Below the pieces are notes generated by a model. That model had not been told where the DNA came from. It saw nothing but the letters and a program-made list of their open reading frames with translations, and made no database searches. From assembly GCF_019966545.1 (NCBI RefSeq), contig NZ_JAIMIC010000016.1:1-59588 (forward strand): a DNA stretch of 59,588 nt, read 5' to 3'. This DNA comes from Heliomarina baculiformis (GTDB lineage: Bacteria > Pseudomonadota > Alphaproteobacteria > Rhodobacterales > Rhodobacteraceae). A program made the translations under genes and the position numbers. Shown one piece after another: positions 40,468 to 49,900 of this stretch. Each line of letters begins with the position of its first letter. Position 1 is the stretch's first letter.

Positions 40468-41080
40468 TTCTGACGAGCCTCAATCCGCGCTCGATCGCGC
40501 GCGGGTCATCCTCCAGAACCGCGCTCTCCGTCCCCTGCCCTTCTTCTTTTTGCGGCCACTCCTGAGCACGCAGCACCTGCGCCGCATCCTTCATCCGGCC
40601 CATCTCACGGCTCATGGACTGCGCCAGATCGAGCAGCTCGATCAGCACCGCGCGATCCGCTTCCGAGACCTCCAGCCGACCGCGATGGACCGCCTTGGCG
40701 AGCACCAGTCCGGTGTCGCTAACATCCTTCGCCTGACGCCACGCGGCGCAAAATTCCGCGACCAGATCACGCGGCACATCGAGGAAACCGCACCGCCCGC
40801 GCAGCACCGCATTGAGCGCCTGCGACCGGTTGGCATAGCCCCGCGCGCGCCACTCCGCATCGAAGGCGTCCAGCTCGGAGCGGCTTGCCCGGAACGCCAC
40901 CGTCTCACTTGGATCGCGCACCGCGATCCCCTCGCCCGCCTCCTCTTTCGCGAGCCGGTTCACATGGCGCGGAGAGATGCCGAACGCCGCCGCCAGGTCC
41001 TTCGCGCTTTCGCCCGCCGCAAAGCGCTGCGCGACTTCGATGCGATCTTCAAGCTTCAGGTTTTTCGCTGGCCTCGGCAC
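40460..41080 (-). CDS. virD1: VirD1/MobC-like relaxosome accessory protein
   Basis: 206 residues with two DNA-binding elements: an N-terminal helix-turn-helix (RIEVAQRFAAGESAKDLAAAFGISPRHVNRLAKE, about 12-45) and a ribbon-helix-helix-like segment (ETVAFRASRSELDAFDAEWRARGYANRSQALNAVL, about 58-92). The C-terminal part is helical. Proteins of this kind bind oriT and load the relaxase. It overlaps the relaxase gene by 8 bases and starts 40 bases from the candidate nic site. Confidence 0.85.
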   Translation of the reverse strand: MPRPAKNLKLEDRIEVAQRFAAGESAKDLAAAFGISPRHVNRLAKEEAGEGIAVRDPSETVAFRASRSELDAFDAEWRARGYANRSQALNAVLRGRCGFLDVPRDLVAEFCAAWRQAKDVSDTGLVLAKAVHRGRLEVSEADRAVLIELLDLAQSMSREMGRMKDAAQVLRAQEWPQKEEGQGTESAVLEDDPRAIERGLRLVRNG

Positions 41081-41230
41081 GGGTCAGACCCCTCGGACAA
41101 AATGTGCAAACATTGGCCATATCCTGCCAACGTCTTCCTTCTCTCCTTCGCTTATACTTCAATACTTCACATTGCGCAATATTACGTTTTGCATGTCGTG
41201 TCTTTTTGCGGACATTGACCGCCGTCAAGA
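41081..41230 (-). other. oriT: candidate origin of transfer (oriT)
   Basis: The plus-strand ATATCCTGCCA (41120-41130) reads TGGCAGGATAT on the minus strand. This is identical to the conserved core of Agrobacterium T-DNA borders and contains the VirD2/RP4-type nic consensus TATCCTG|C, cut expected between 41127 and 41128. It lies about 40 bases upstream of the virD1-virD2-virD4 operon and beside an AT-rich stretch (about 41,135-41,215), both normal for MOBP oriT regions. The same segment should hold the operon promoter. Confidence 0.82.
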
Positions 41231-41508
41231 CCCCGCGTTGCACAGCGACATGAAACGGGTCCCCCCCCTCATCGATGCAGGACAACCAGGCCGAAAAAGC
41301 TTCCGAAACTTGCGTTCAAGACGCAGGCGACGAAAGGCAGACCGAACGCTCGAGCCGGTCACGGATCGGGCACCAGGAACACGAAAACGGCCCGCGCGGG
41401 ATGGCGCGGACCACACCCTCTGAAGGCGGTACGATGCTCCTAAGGGTCGACGTCAGACCCCTGCGGATTCGAAGACCCGCAGGGGTGTCTGGGTCAATGA
41501 CCCAGCCC
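41231..41508. other. intergenic region with two strong hairpins
   Basis: No gene is apparent. Two inverted repeats lie close together. ACCCCTGCGG (41457-41466) pairs with CCGCAGGGGT (41477-41486), and CTGGGTCA (41489-41496) pairs with TGACCCAG (41498-41505). They abut the stop codon of the small minus-strand gene and may act in its 3' end formation or as binding sites for transfer proteins. There is no T-tract. Confidence 0.5.
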
Positions 41509-41670
41509 CTAGGAGCGCAGATCGTCGTAGCGGCTGCGGGCGATCAGCGCCTCGGTCTCGAGGCTGTCGAGGGTCTCTGGATGGGCGTCTTCATCAAAGG
41601 CGGCGAGGTAAGCATCGAAGGCCATGTCGGCTTGCAGTTCTGCGAGGTCGATGGATTGTTCGAGTGTCAT
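41509..41670 (-). CDS. hypothetical 53-residue protein
   Basis: The frame from the ATG at 41670 has AAAGGA about 7 bases upstream. It encodes a small acidic, helical protein (LEQSIDLAELQADMAFDAYLAAFDEDAHP...SRYDDLRS). No domain is recognised. Acidic small proteins of this sort are common next to conjugation genes, and a good ribosome-binding site supports translation. Longer in-frame extensions upstream lack a ribosome-binding site. Confidence 0.55.
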   Translation of the reverse strand: MTLEQSIDLAELQADMAFDAYLAAFDEDAHPETLDSLETEALIARSRYDDLRS

Positions 41671-42262
41671 GGTGTGATCCTTTCCGTTGATCGTCGTTGG
41701 ACGGATCGTGAAAAAGACCGAGGGCATGAGAGCGGGCTGCACCCGGCACGGGGCGGAATGAAATGGAGCACGCCGGGGGCAGGTTTGTTGTGAGCGATGC
41801 TCCGCAGCGCTCAAGGCGCAAGCCGTCCAGAAACCTGACCCCGGCGTTGCCGACCGCTCGACCCCGGGCTAGCGATCCCTAAGGCCAACAGGTCGACGGA
41901 AAGGCGCGCGGCGGTGACACTGGCGTGAGACGTTGCCCCCGGGATGCATGACGGTGATCTGCGGTTTACACCCTCGCGGCACAGGGTGAGTTCGGCGCCC
42001 TTGGCGGCTTCGCCAAGACGACCCAGGCGCGGGTTGTTCGACCGACGGAAGGGGTGCGCTTGGCTCGCTCACTGGGCTCCCAGTTCTCCCTGCAGTCATT
42101 CGGTTCCGCCTCCACCGCGCGTGATCCACGCTGTCTCTGAACTGAAAGATCGAAGCCGCGTCCGCGACCTATCCGGTCTGACGACCCGCCTCTGCGTCCG
42201 CTTCCAAAATATGCCGCATCTTTCGGACACGGGTTTCGGAACCGAACCCCTGTCGCTTCTTG
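41671..42262. other. gene-poor interval
   Basis: About 590 bp in which open frames exist on both strands but none shows a ribosome-binding site, recognisable motif or coherent composition. Nothing functional is recognised apart from whatever promoter serves the 53-residue gene. Confidence 0.4.
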
Positions 42263-42298
42263 AAAGAAGAAAAAGCCAGACCGCCGGAGCGGTCTGGC
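42263..42298 (-). terminator. Rho-independent terminator of the DUF736 gene
   Basis: On the minus strand, a perfect 10-bp stem GCCAGACCGC/GCGGTCTGGC (plus-strand arms 42275-42284 and 42289-42298, loop of 4) is followed by TTTTTCTTCTTTC. It begins about 8 bases after the DUF736 stop codon. Confidence 0.9.
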
Positions 42299-42305
42299 CT
42301 TTGGC

Positions 42306-42644
42306 TTAGGCGGCGTCTTTGGGACCCCAGGGGATGACGGCCTGCAGGGACAGATCGTCCTGGTTCGCGGCCTTGCCGAGGTTCGCGTTGAAGCCGTGGT
42401 CGCGGATGGTCAGCGTGTAGTAATCGGCGCCGGTCTCCTTGTTCTGCTTCTTCCAAATGCCACCGCACTCGACTAGCTTGCCGCGCGGGGAGCGACCGAG
42501 GACGCGGTGCGTGGGGGCCATCGGGTTCGTGCTCGCGACGGGTTCGACCGTGATGTCGAGGTCGAAAGTCAGGGTCGAGATGGAGCCGACGCCCTTGGCG
42601 GTCTCAAAGTCGGTGCTGGTGAATTTGATGCAGTTCGTGGTCAT
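42306..42644 (-). CDS. DUF736 family protein
   Basis: 112 residues from the ATG at 42644, which has GGAGAAGAG upstream. The sequence fits DUF736: early FDLDITVEPV, central HRVLGRSPRGKLVECGGIWKKQN, then YYTLTIRDHGFNANLGKAANQDDLSLQAVIPWGPK. Single-domain DUF736 proteins are common on alphaproteobacterial plasmids and integrative elements, usually near transfer or partition genes, with no established function. A strong terminator follows. An in-frame start at 42695 lacks a ribosome-binding site. Confidence 0.87.
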   Translation of the reverse strand: MTTNCIKFTSTDFETAKGVGSISTLTFDLDITVEPVASTNPMAPTHRVLGRSPRGKLVECGGIWKKQNKETGADYYTLTIRDHGFNANLGKAANQDDLSLQAVIPWGPKDAA

Positions 42645-43295
42645 TGCTCTTCTCCATGTTTGCGTTGCAATGATGGTCACCTTGCAGCTGGCCAAGGAAC
42701 GGACACACCGAAGGCGAAGCGCAGCGGAGAGGGGCAGGCGCCGGTCTTTTTGCTCCGCGAGGAATGACCCGCAGGGTCAGGGGAAAAAGATCGGCGACAA
42801 CCTTTGTGGACGGGACGACAGCTGCGACCAGCATGTCATGCAACTCAGACAAAGGGAGAAGTGTGGTGGCCGCGAAGGAAACTGGCTGAACAGCCGAAAG
42901 AGAGAAATGCCTGTGGTGGCGATATTTCTATCCTGTCGCTCCGAGCCGCATCCCGACCAGTCAGAGCTTTGCTGACCCTGCCTCACGGGCCGCGACGGCT
43001 GGTTTCCGTGGCAACGCGATGTGTGTTTTCTGGAAGAGCAGCATGGAGACCGTCGAAGCTTCGACAACCTGTCCGCATCACTCGGATTTCGAACGGACCC
43101 TCTACGGCGCCCCGATAATTTGCGACTTTACGCATCACGACCATCACCGGCCTGATGCCAGCTGCGGTCAATGCAATCCGGCGGTCGTCAAACTCCGTTT
43201 GCGACCATGATAGCGGGGCGGCACAGCATGTCCGGTAAAGCGAGGAACAACACCGGCCGAATCGCGAAGTACGAGATCACTGATGTCACGCGCCC
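42645..43295. other. gene-poor interval upstream of DUF736 and left repeat
   Basis: About 650 bp with no supported gene. Short frames on both strands have no recognisable products. The DUF736 promoter should lie near the left end. The rest may be remnant sequence at the junction with the defence cassette. Confidence 0.4.
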
Positions 43296-43498
43296 GCCCC
43301 AGCGACCGTAACCGGAACGGCCGAGATGAAGCGTTGCCACGACCATGCGACGGCTGGCCGGGCTGGCTCCGGAGGAGACTGCACGGCCAGCAGCACGTTG
43401 CAGGGAGAGGCGGCGTTTCAGCTCGGGGGGGGGCGGCTGCGTGCAGCCGACCGAGAAAGGCGCGGGCCTGACCAAAGGGCAGGAGGGGACAAGATCAT
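43296..43498. repeat. left copy of ~200-bp direct repeat flanking defence cassette
   Basis: This segment, from GCCCCAGCGAC to AAGATCAT, is repeated in the same orientation at about 59204-59405. By eye roughly nine in ten positions agree, with the central CGGAGGAGACTGCACGGCCA stretch identical. The two copies bracket the whole six-gene operon. They could be duplicated target or attachment sequence, or a recombination substrate for loss of the cassette. Confidence 0.85.
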
Positions 43499-43646
43499 CA
43501 AATCCGGACGACTGTTGGACACAAAGTATCCGGAGCCTCTCCGCACCAAAAGATGGAAAGCTAGGACAACTCTCAACGAGAAAGACGCCGAACATTTCGT
43601 TCGCTCCACTGCAATTGGGTTGGGCCGTTATCTGGAGGTTGGCTTT

Positions 43647-46600
43647 CTAGCTGCTTGCGATAACCTTCAGCCGCATGGCGCGCGTTTCAAGGAGATAGGT
43701 CTCCACGCTGGCCAGTAGATGCAGTCCCTCCTCTGTGACAGCGGATCGCGACAGGCCAGGCTGAACGATGCGCACATCGAATTCGTAGCGATAGTCCTGC
43801 CAACTCGCTTTCAGCTTTTTGAGGAATGCGGCTGTTCCCTGTTCGAAGCGGGAAGTCTGGCCCTTCTCGAGCCGTATCTTTTCCCGCTTCAACATATGTA
43901 TGAGCATTCTGTTGGGTCGATCACGCCAGCGTGCGGATTTCTGCGCTTGCCCGCAAACTTCATAGAGATCCTTCACCCGCGCGCCGGGCGTGTCGGAACT
44001 GGAGTATTTGCAATGGTGAAGCGTCACCTGGACGAGACCTTCAGTCACTCGAAGGGTGACGACGTCCGCGATCTCTCCTGCCCCATCATCGTCGAAGATG
44101 ATGTCAAAGGCGTCGCCCTCTGCGAGCAATGTCTCGATTACGCGCCGTTGCACTGAGTCAGTCCGCTTTTCAGGACCCTGCGCCTCGGCACGTATATTGG
44201 TCTCCGACCAATCCCAAGCCTCGATCCGATCAGCGGAATACGGTTCCACCACGACGCCTTCAGGCAGAGCATAAAGGTGACTGTAGATCAGCAGTGAACC
44301 ATCCCCAAAGTCGATCTGTGGGGAATCCTCGCCGAAGGATTCCGAGAGCGACTTCGTCTTGCCGCTGACCTTGACGGTTGTTTTCGGCCCAGAGCGCTGC
44401 GGATAGCTGGCACCCCCTTCAGCAAAAACGATTTCGAATTCGGTGATGTGGTTATCGCTGCGCACCGTGAAGCGCAATGGACCCGTGCGTTCATGATCCA
44501 GCAGCTCGATGTCGCATTCAGCGAAGGCTACGGGTTTGTCGCCGAAACTGATTTCGATCCGGTCCTCGATTTGCGTCAACAGCGATTCCGGCCAGTGGAT
44601 CGCGACCGGAGGCACCTGCGGGCGTTCGCTGATCTGGCGAGGTCGCATCGCACTCTTGAAGACGCCATCGGTGGTGATCCCTGGATCTTTGACGGCTTTG
44701 CCGATATCCGCGCACCAATCAACCCAATCAGTCAGATCGCGAACCCGCGAAATCGACCAGAACTTGCCTTTGGCCGAACAGCCACGAGAGGCGGGAACAC
44801 CGTCAAGGAAACCGGTTGCGAACACGTTGTTCTTGATGCGCGACTGGGACTTCGCAGTGTCGAGTCCGTCGGCGACATCGACACCCATATACATGGAGTA
44901 GCGGACACCGCGTCCCTGATGGTGCGTCAGGCCAAGATTGCGCAGGATCAGGCGATTGAACCCATGCAGGCTGCGGAAGACCTCCTCACCCTCGACCCGG
45001 CGCGCTGCCTCACCGCAGACCGCCTTGGCCAATCGGTCATACGGTCCCTTGATCGAGCTGCTGATATATAGGAGCTGACTATCGGGATCCCAATGCATCA
45101 TGTGCAGGTCCCAGGTGACATTGGTCGCGTGCTGGGCCGTGGTCCAGCCGGCCTGCTCTTCGGAGCGGGTGACGAAGATGGCGACACGCTGGTGTGGGTT
45201 GACCTTCATGCCGAGATAAACGCCGGGACTATATAAGTCCTCGGCCCGCAAAGGCTCCCAACCGTCGCAGTTGGTGCGATAGACGACGGCGTTCATCTTC
45301 GGTTCGAGCGTCTGCAGGGGAATGTCGCTCAAGTCGCCGACAAAGCCCTTGAACATCTCGGCACGGCGGACTTGTCGGTCGATCTTCGCGGTGCTGAGTG
45401 CCTCGACCAGCGCATTCCAGTCCGCATCCTCGGCATAGAGCTTGGCCAGCGAACGATCAATGTCGTCAATGCCGGTGTTGGCGATGACGGTGGCGTCGCC
45501 GAGGCGTGGATCCTGGCGGGTGAAGCGGCCGACAAACTGGATGGTAACGGCGATGCTCTTGTGCGGGTCGTGCAGGGCGGCGATCTTCAGTTCCGGCAGA
45601 TCGAAACCTTCGCCGAGCATGTCCACGCAGACAATGATCCGGCTCTCGAAGCGCCGTAGAGCGGCAAGGTTTGCACGGCGTTCACGGATCGACTGCTGGC
45701 TATGGACGATGACCGGACGAAGTTCTGGGTACATCTCGCTGTAAAGCTGGTGGAGGGCTCTGGCGCGGTCGATAGTTTGGCAACGCGCCATGGCGAGATG
45801 GTTGAGGCCGACGTCAAGATCACCCTGGAGGACTTCGCCGAGCTTTCCCGCGATCGCGAGATCGGCGTCTGCCTGATCGAGCCCGAAGACAGCCTCGAAG
45901 CGAATCGGCTTGAAATAGCCTTCGGCCTGCGCCTTCTTGAGCGGATAGGTGTAGATGAACTCGCCGTCGACGCGTCGGCCGTCCTCACGGAATGGTGTGG
46001 CTGTGAACTGGACGATCGGGAGCGGTGGCTCACGGTCGGCGAAGAGGCCCCGAAAGCGCGCCCATGTCGGGGCGCCGATGTGATGAGCCTCGTCGATAAA
46101 CAGCGCCGAGGCGCGTGCCGCCATCCGCTCCTGGACCGCCGCTTCGGCGCGACCGGCGATCTGCATCGTTGTGACGATGACATTGGCACTGTCGAAGATC
46201 TCATCCACGTCGGCTAGCCTCGTCGGAATGTGCGAAAGGCGCATCACCACTGGAAATGCTGCCTTGTCTTCCAGGCATTGCTGTTGCCTCAGCACGCCGA
46301 AGGTCTCGAACTTGCCCGCGATCTGCTCTCGAAGAGCGTCCGTCGGCACTACGACCAGTAGCCTCTCGAAGCGCTGGTGGACGTTGAGCGCGAGCATGGT
46401 TTCCGTCTTGCCGGTGCCCGTCGGCATGACGATGGTGGCCGGATCGATCGATCGCGTCGCATGGGCCAAAGCCGCGTGCAGTGCGCCGATTTGAGGACGT
46501 CGCAAACCGGGCTGGGCTGGCCGCTCGTTTTCGGCTGCTCGTCCCTCGCGGAGATGAAAGGCGCCCGACCAAGATGCCGAAACCGTTGCCAGCCGTTCGA

Positions 46601-46985
46601 CCCGCGCTTGGCGACTCAACGTGTCGATGCGGATTGGCAACGGGGCCATCCACCGGCCTTCGCCGGCGTCGAGTGCTTCTACGATCTGCGCCGGCTCACT
46701 CGCGCCGGGGACCAGAAGAATGAGCTCCGCCTCCAGCGACGTAGCGGTCTTCGCGTTGATGATCTTCAGTGTCTCGCCAGACGGCAGCGTGGTTTCATGA
46801 CCAGTCACACGGCGGATTGAAAAGGGACGCAGACGGCACCGTACACGCTGCGGCGGAGCCGCCAATTGGCGTATAGGGCTTCCCAGCGCCTTGCCCTCTA
46901 TCGCAAACCGAGCAGGCAGCAGCAGTTCGACTTCGGGATTGAAGAGATCATCTTGGACGGGCTCGATGCGCTTGCGGGAGGCCAT
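43647..46985 (-). CDS. SF2 helicase fused to PD-(D/E)XK-like nuclease domain
   Basis: 1112 residues. Walker A PTGTGKT is at 188-194, DEAHHIG at 298-304, FTATPFR is motif III, and the later GEGFDLPELKIAALHDPH and QFVGRFTRQDP are motifs V/VI, as in restriction-type SF2 translocases. The C-terminal ~150 residues carry GEIADVVTLRV, then VTLHHCKYSS (Lys993), then RVKDLYEVCGQAQKSARW; the spacing of Asp and xCK suggests a PD-(D/E)XK nuclease. The start has GAGGAAG 5 bases upstream and lies 14 bp after the AddA-like stop. As last gene of the operon, I infer an effector or processing enzyme. The nuclease call rests on motif shape. Confidence 0.78.
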   Translation of the reverse strand: MASRKRIEPVQDDLFNPEVELLLPARFAIEGKALGSPIRQLAAPPQRVRCRLRPFSIRRVTGHETTLPSGETLKIINAKTATSLEAELILLVPGASEPAQIVEALDAGEGRWMAPLPIRIDTLSRQARVERLATVSASWSGAFHLREGRAAENERPAQPGLRRPQIGALHAALAHATRSIDPATIVMPTGTGKTETMLALNVHQRFERLLVVVPTDALREQIAGKFETFGVLRQQQCLEDKAAFPVVMRLSHIPTRLADVDEIFDSANVIVTTMQIAGRAEAAVQERMAARASALFIDEAHHIGAPTWARFRGLFADREPPLPIVQFTATPFREDGRRVDGEFIYTYPLKKAQAEGYFKPIRFEAVFGLDQADADLAIAGKLGEVLQGDLDVGLNHLAMARCQTIDRARALHQLYSEMYPELRPVIVHSQQSIRERRANLAALRRFESRIIVCVDMLGEGFDLPELKIAALHDPHKSIAVTIQFVGRFTRQDPRLGDATVIANTGIDDIDRSLAKLYAEDADWNALVEALSTAKIDRQVRRAEMFKGFVGDLSDIPLQTLEPKMNAVVYRTNCDGWEPLRAEDLYSPGVYLGMKVNPHQRVAIFVTRSEEQAGWTTAQHATNVTWDLHMMHWDPDSQLLYISSSIKGPYDRLAKAVCGEAARRVEGEEVFRSLHGFNRLILRNLGLTHHQGRGVRYSMYMGVDVADGLDTAKSQSRIKNNVFATGFLDGVPASRGCSAKGKFWSISRVRDLTDWVDWCADIGKAVKDPGITTDGVFKSAMRPRQISERPQVPPVAIHWPESLLTQIEDRIEISFGDKPVAFAECDIELLDHERTGPLRFTVRSDNHITEFEIVFAEGGASYPQRSGPKTTVKVSGKTKSLSESFGEDSPQIDFGDGSLLIYSHLYALPEGVVVEPYSADRIEAWDWSETNIRAEAQGPEKRTDSVQRRVIETLLAEGDAFDIIFDDDGAGEIADVVTLRVTEGLVQVTLHHCKYSSSDTPGARVKDLYEVCGQAQKSARWRDRPNRMLIHMLKREKIRLEKGQTSRFEQGTAAFLKKLKASWQDYRYEFDVRIVQPGLSRSAVTEEGLHLLASVETYLLETRAMRLKVIASS

Positions 46986-46999
46986 GGTCGCTTCCTCGG

Positions 47000-49900
47000 C
47001 TATGCCGCAATCGTCTGGGGAGAAGGCGGGACGGTGATCACCGTCCCGTTCGTCATCAGAACGATCAGGCCCCGTTCGGCGCCGGTCATATCGAGATAGG
47101 CACGCACCTGAGCCCGATAGTGATCAAGCGTCTCCTGGGCGGGATTCACGTCGCTCTTCCAGTCGATCACGACGGCTGGCCGACCTTCCGGATTAACCGT
47201 AATCGCGTCCGCGATGCCCGCCGTCGCAACCAGTTCGGCCTCCTCTTGCTGAAAGGCATAGACCGGAAACTCAGCGAGCAATGAGGGACGCAATGCCGCC
47301 ACCTCCGACAAGGCCAGCGTTCGCGTCACGCAACCGGCCAGTTCCTCAGGCGAAAGCCCGTCCGCCGGATCGGAGGAAGGCTCCTTGCCGAGCGCAGAGA
47401 TGAGGTCGCCAGCACGCGCGGTGAGCGCCTCGTCGGCCTCGTTGCATTCCCCTGTCAGGACTTCTTCCATGAGCTTGTGAAGGATCAAGCCACGCTCGCG
47501 TCCGCCCTGGATGGAGGCCGGCGCTTCGGCGTCTGGCGCCGGAGCATCAGCCGAACCGGCCCAGATGTCGGGTTCTTCTTTCTGAAGCACCGAACCGGTC
47601 GCCGTCTCGTCGCGGCTCGGCGCAAGCCAGGTCAGGTGCATCTGCCTTTCGGCAATCGCACCGGCCTCCGCGGCGAAACTCTCGCGTGTCTGACCGTTGG
47701 TGGTATCGCCGGTCACCGAGATCGGGTCGAGCGGCAGATGCGACACGTCAAGGTGAGGGAGATCTGTCAGGGACAGGTCCACCAGGCCGATCCAGGCTGA
47801 TTTCGAAGGCGTTACGTCGAGCCGCGGCAAGACCAAGAGTTCCCGGGCGCGGGTTGCTGCGACATACCAGAGCCGGACCCGCTCGCAGTCCAGTTCATCC
47901 TTCTCTGCCTGCCGCGCCGCGTCATAGCCGGACGGAGGGACACCCAGAACCGGGCAGTAGAAGGTATCAGTCTGGCGATCGGTCACAGCGCTGTCGGGCG
48001 CCATTACCCCCGTCATAGTGTTGATGGGGATGACGACCGGCCATTCAAGACCTTTCGCGGCATGCATCGTGTAGAGGGCGACGGCTTCTTCCTGCGCATC
48101 GGGCCGGCCTTCCACCTCGCGGGCCTCATCCGCCCATGCCGCCGTCATTGCCTCGGAAAAGGCCCGCAGACCCCGTACCGCATAGCTGACGGCGAGGCTG
48201 AGATAGAGATCGACATTGGCAAGTGCTCGTTCTGCCTGACCGCGATGCCGCTCCAGAAGAACCGGGCGTACCCGAAGGACGTCGACGGCCTGCGAAAGAA
48301 GATCGTGTGGTGTCGTGCTTTTGGCGCGTTTCTGGAGCCCTTGCAGCCGCTCGATCACATCGCGCGCCAGCGGATGCACTATTGCCGCGGGGTCGACGCC
48401 GAGGTCGAGCCGTGGGATCCGGACGGGTTCTTCTTCCGAACGCGGAAGCGCCCAGACGATGTCCAGGAGCTCCTCTTCGCTGAGCCCGACAAGCGGGCCG
48501 CGCAGCAATGCGCCGAGCGCCAGCGTATCACGACGATCGGCGAGAACTCGCGTGATCGCGATAAGGTCCTGCACTTCCTGCCGGCGAAACAGACCTTTGC
48601 CGGCCTGGGTTGCGACCGGGATGCCCCGGAGCTCAAGGGCTTCTTCATAGCGCCAGAGTTCCGCGCCGGTCGGGGCGAGCAAGGCGATGTCGCCTGGCTG
48701 GCAGGGGCGTTGTGCACCGGCTTTGCGATCCTGGACCGGACGGCTGCCGATCAACCGTGCGCATAGTTCAGCCACCGCTTCGGCTTCGGCGTCGCGTCGT
48801 TGCTCGGCACTGGCCTTGCCGTTCTCGTCGGCGACCGCGATATCGATCGCCGCGACGCAGACGCCGTCTTCCGGATCGTCGTGGAAGGGATCAAGCGCTG
48901 TGAAGCCGGGCTGGCCATCAGCCGACAGGACAGTCTCGAACCGTTCGTTGACGAAGGTGAGGATCGAGGCACAGGAACGGAAATTGGTCGAGATCGAGAC
49001 GAGGCCGTCCGCGTCCTGTGTCGAGAAGGCCGTGCGGGCCTGGACGTAAGCGCCGACATCCGCGCCGCGGAAGCGATAGATTGCCTGCTTGGGGTCGCCA
49101 ACCAAGAAGAGTGCGCCCGGCCGAATCCGGAAACGCGTCCAGTCCTGCGGATCGTCACCGGGATCACCGCATAGACGCCAGAAGATTTCGGCCTGGAGCG
49201 GGTCGGTGTCCTGAAACTCGTCGACCAAGACCTTTGAATACCTCTGGCCGAGCGCCTGTCGCACAGTTTCATGGTCGCGCAACAGGTCGCGCGCGGCGTA
49301 GATGAGATCGTCAAAATCGAGCTGGGCGCTGGCGCGCTTGTGCTCACGATAGCGCGCAAGGATTGTGCGTGCTTCGTCGATCAATGTCGTGAGGACCTGG
49401 CCGGAAACCGCCTGGAGTAGTGCGGCCCACGCGGCACAGCACGCTTCGTACAAACCGCTGGCCGTATCGTTCAGCCTGTCGCCGTCTGCCTTGGACAGCC
49501 CTGCCTGCTTTGCCGCTGCCGCCCATTTGCCCTTCTTGCGGTAGGCGAAAAAGCTGCCCGTCCCGGTCGTAAGGTCGGGATGCGGACGTGCAACCAGCAA
49601 CCCGACGAGCCCGGCGGGCGTGGAACCATCTGTAACCGATGGAAGGGCAGCCGCCATTTCAGAAAAGCGCACGGCGAAGACCTCCGTTTCCGGCTCATCA
49701 ACGCCGGCGCCTTGCACAAAGGCCGAAAGTTCGTCGGCCGCCTGCTGGAAGGCTTGCAGGTGACCTGCAAAGGGCATCGCCTGCGGTGCGACCAGTTTCC
49801 TCGACCGCCGGAGGGCTTCGGCGATCTTGTGCATCAGAGCGACGGTCTCTCCCGGGTTATGCAGCACCATCTCGGCGAGGACGCCGCCCTGATCGCCAGA

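Noticed and set aside
43296-43650. A small gene encoded within the direct repeat
   Set aside because: Frames in the two copies are shifted by indels and end differently, and no recognisable product emerges.
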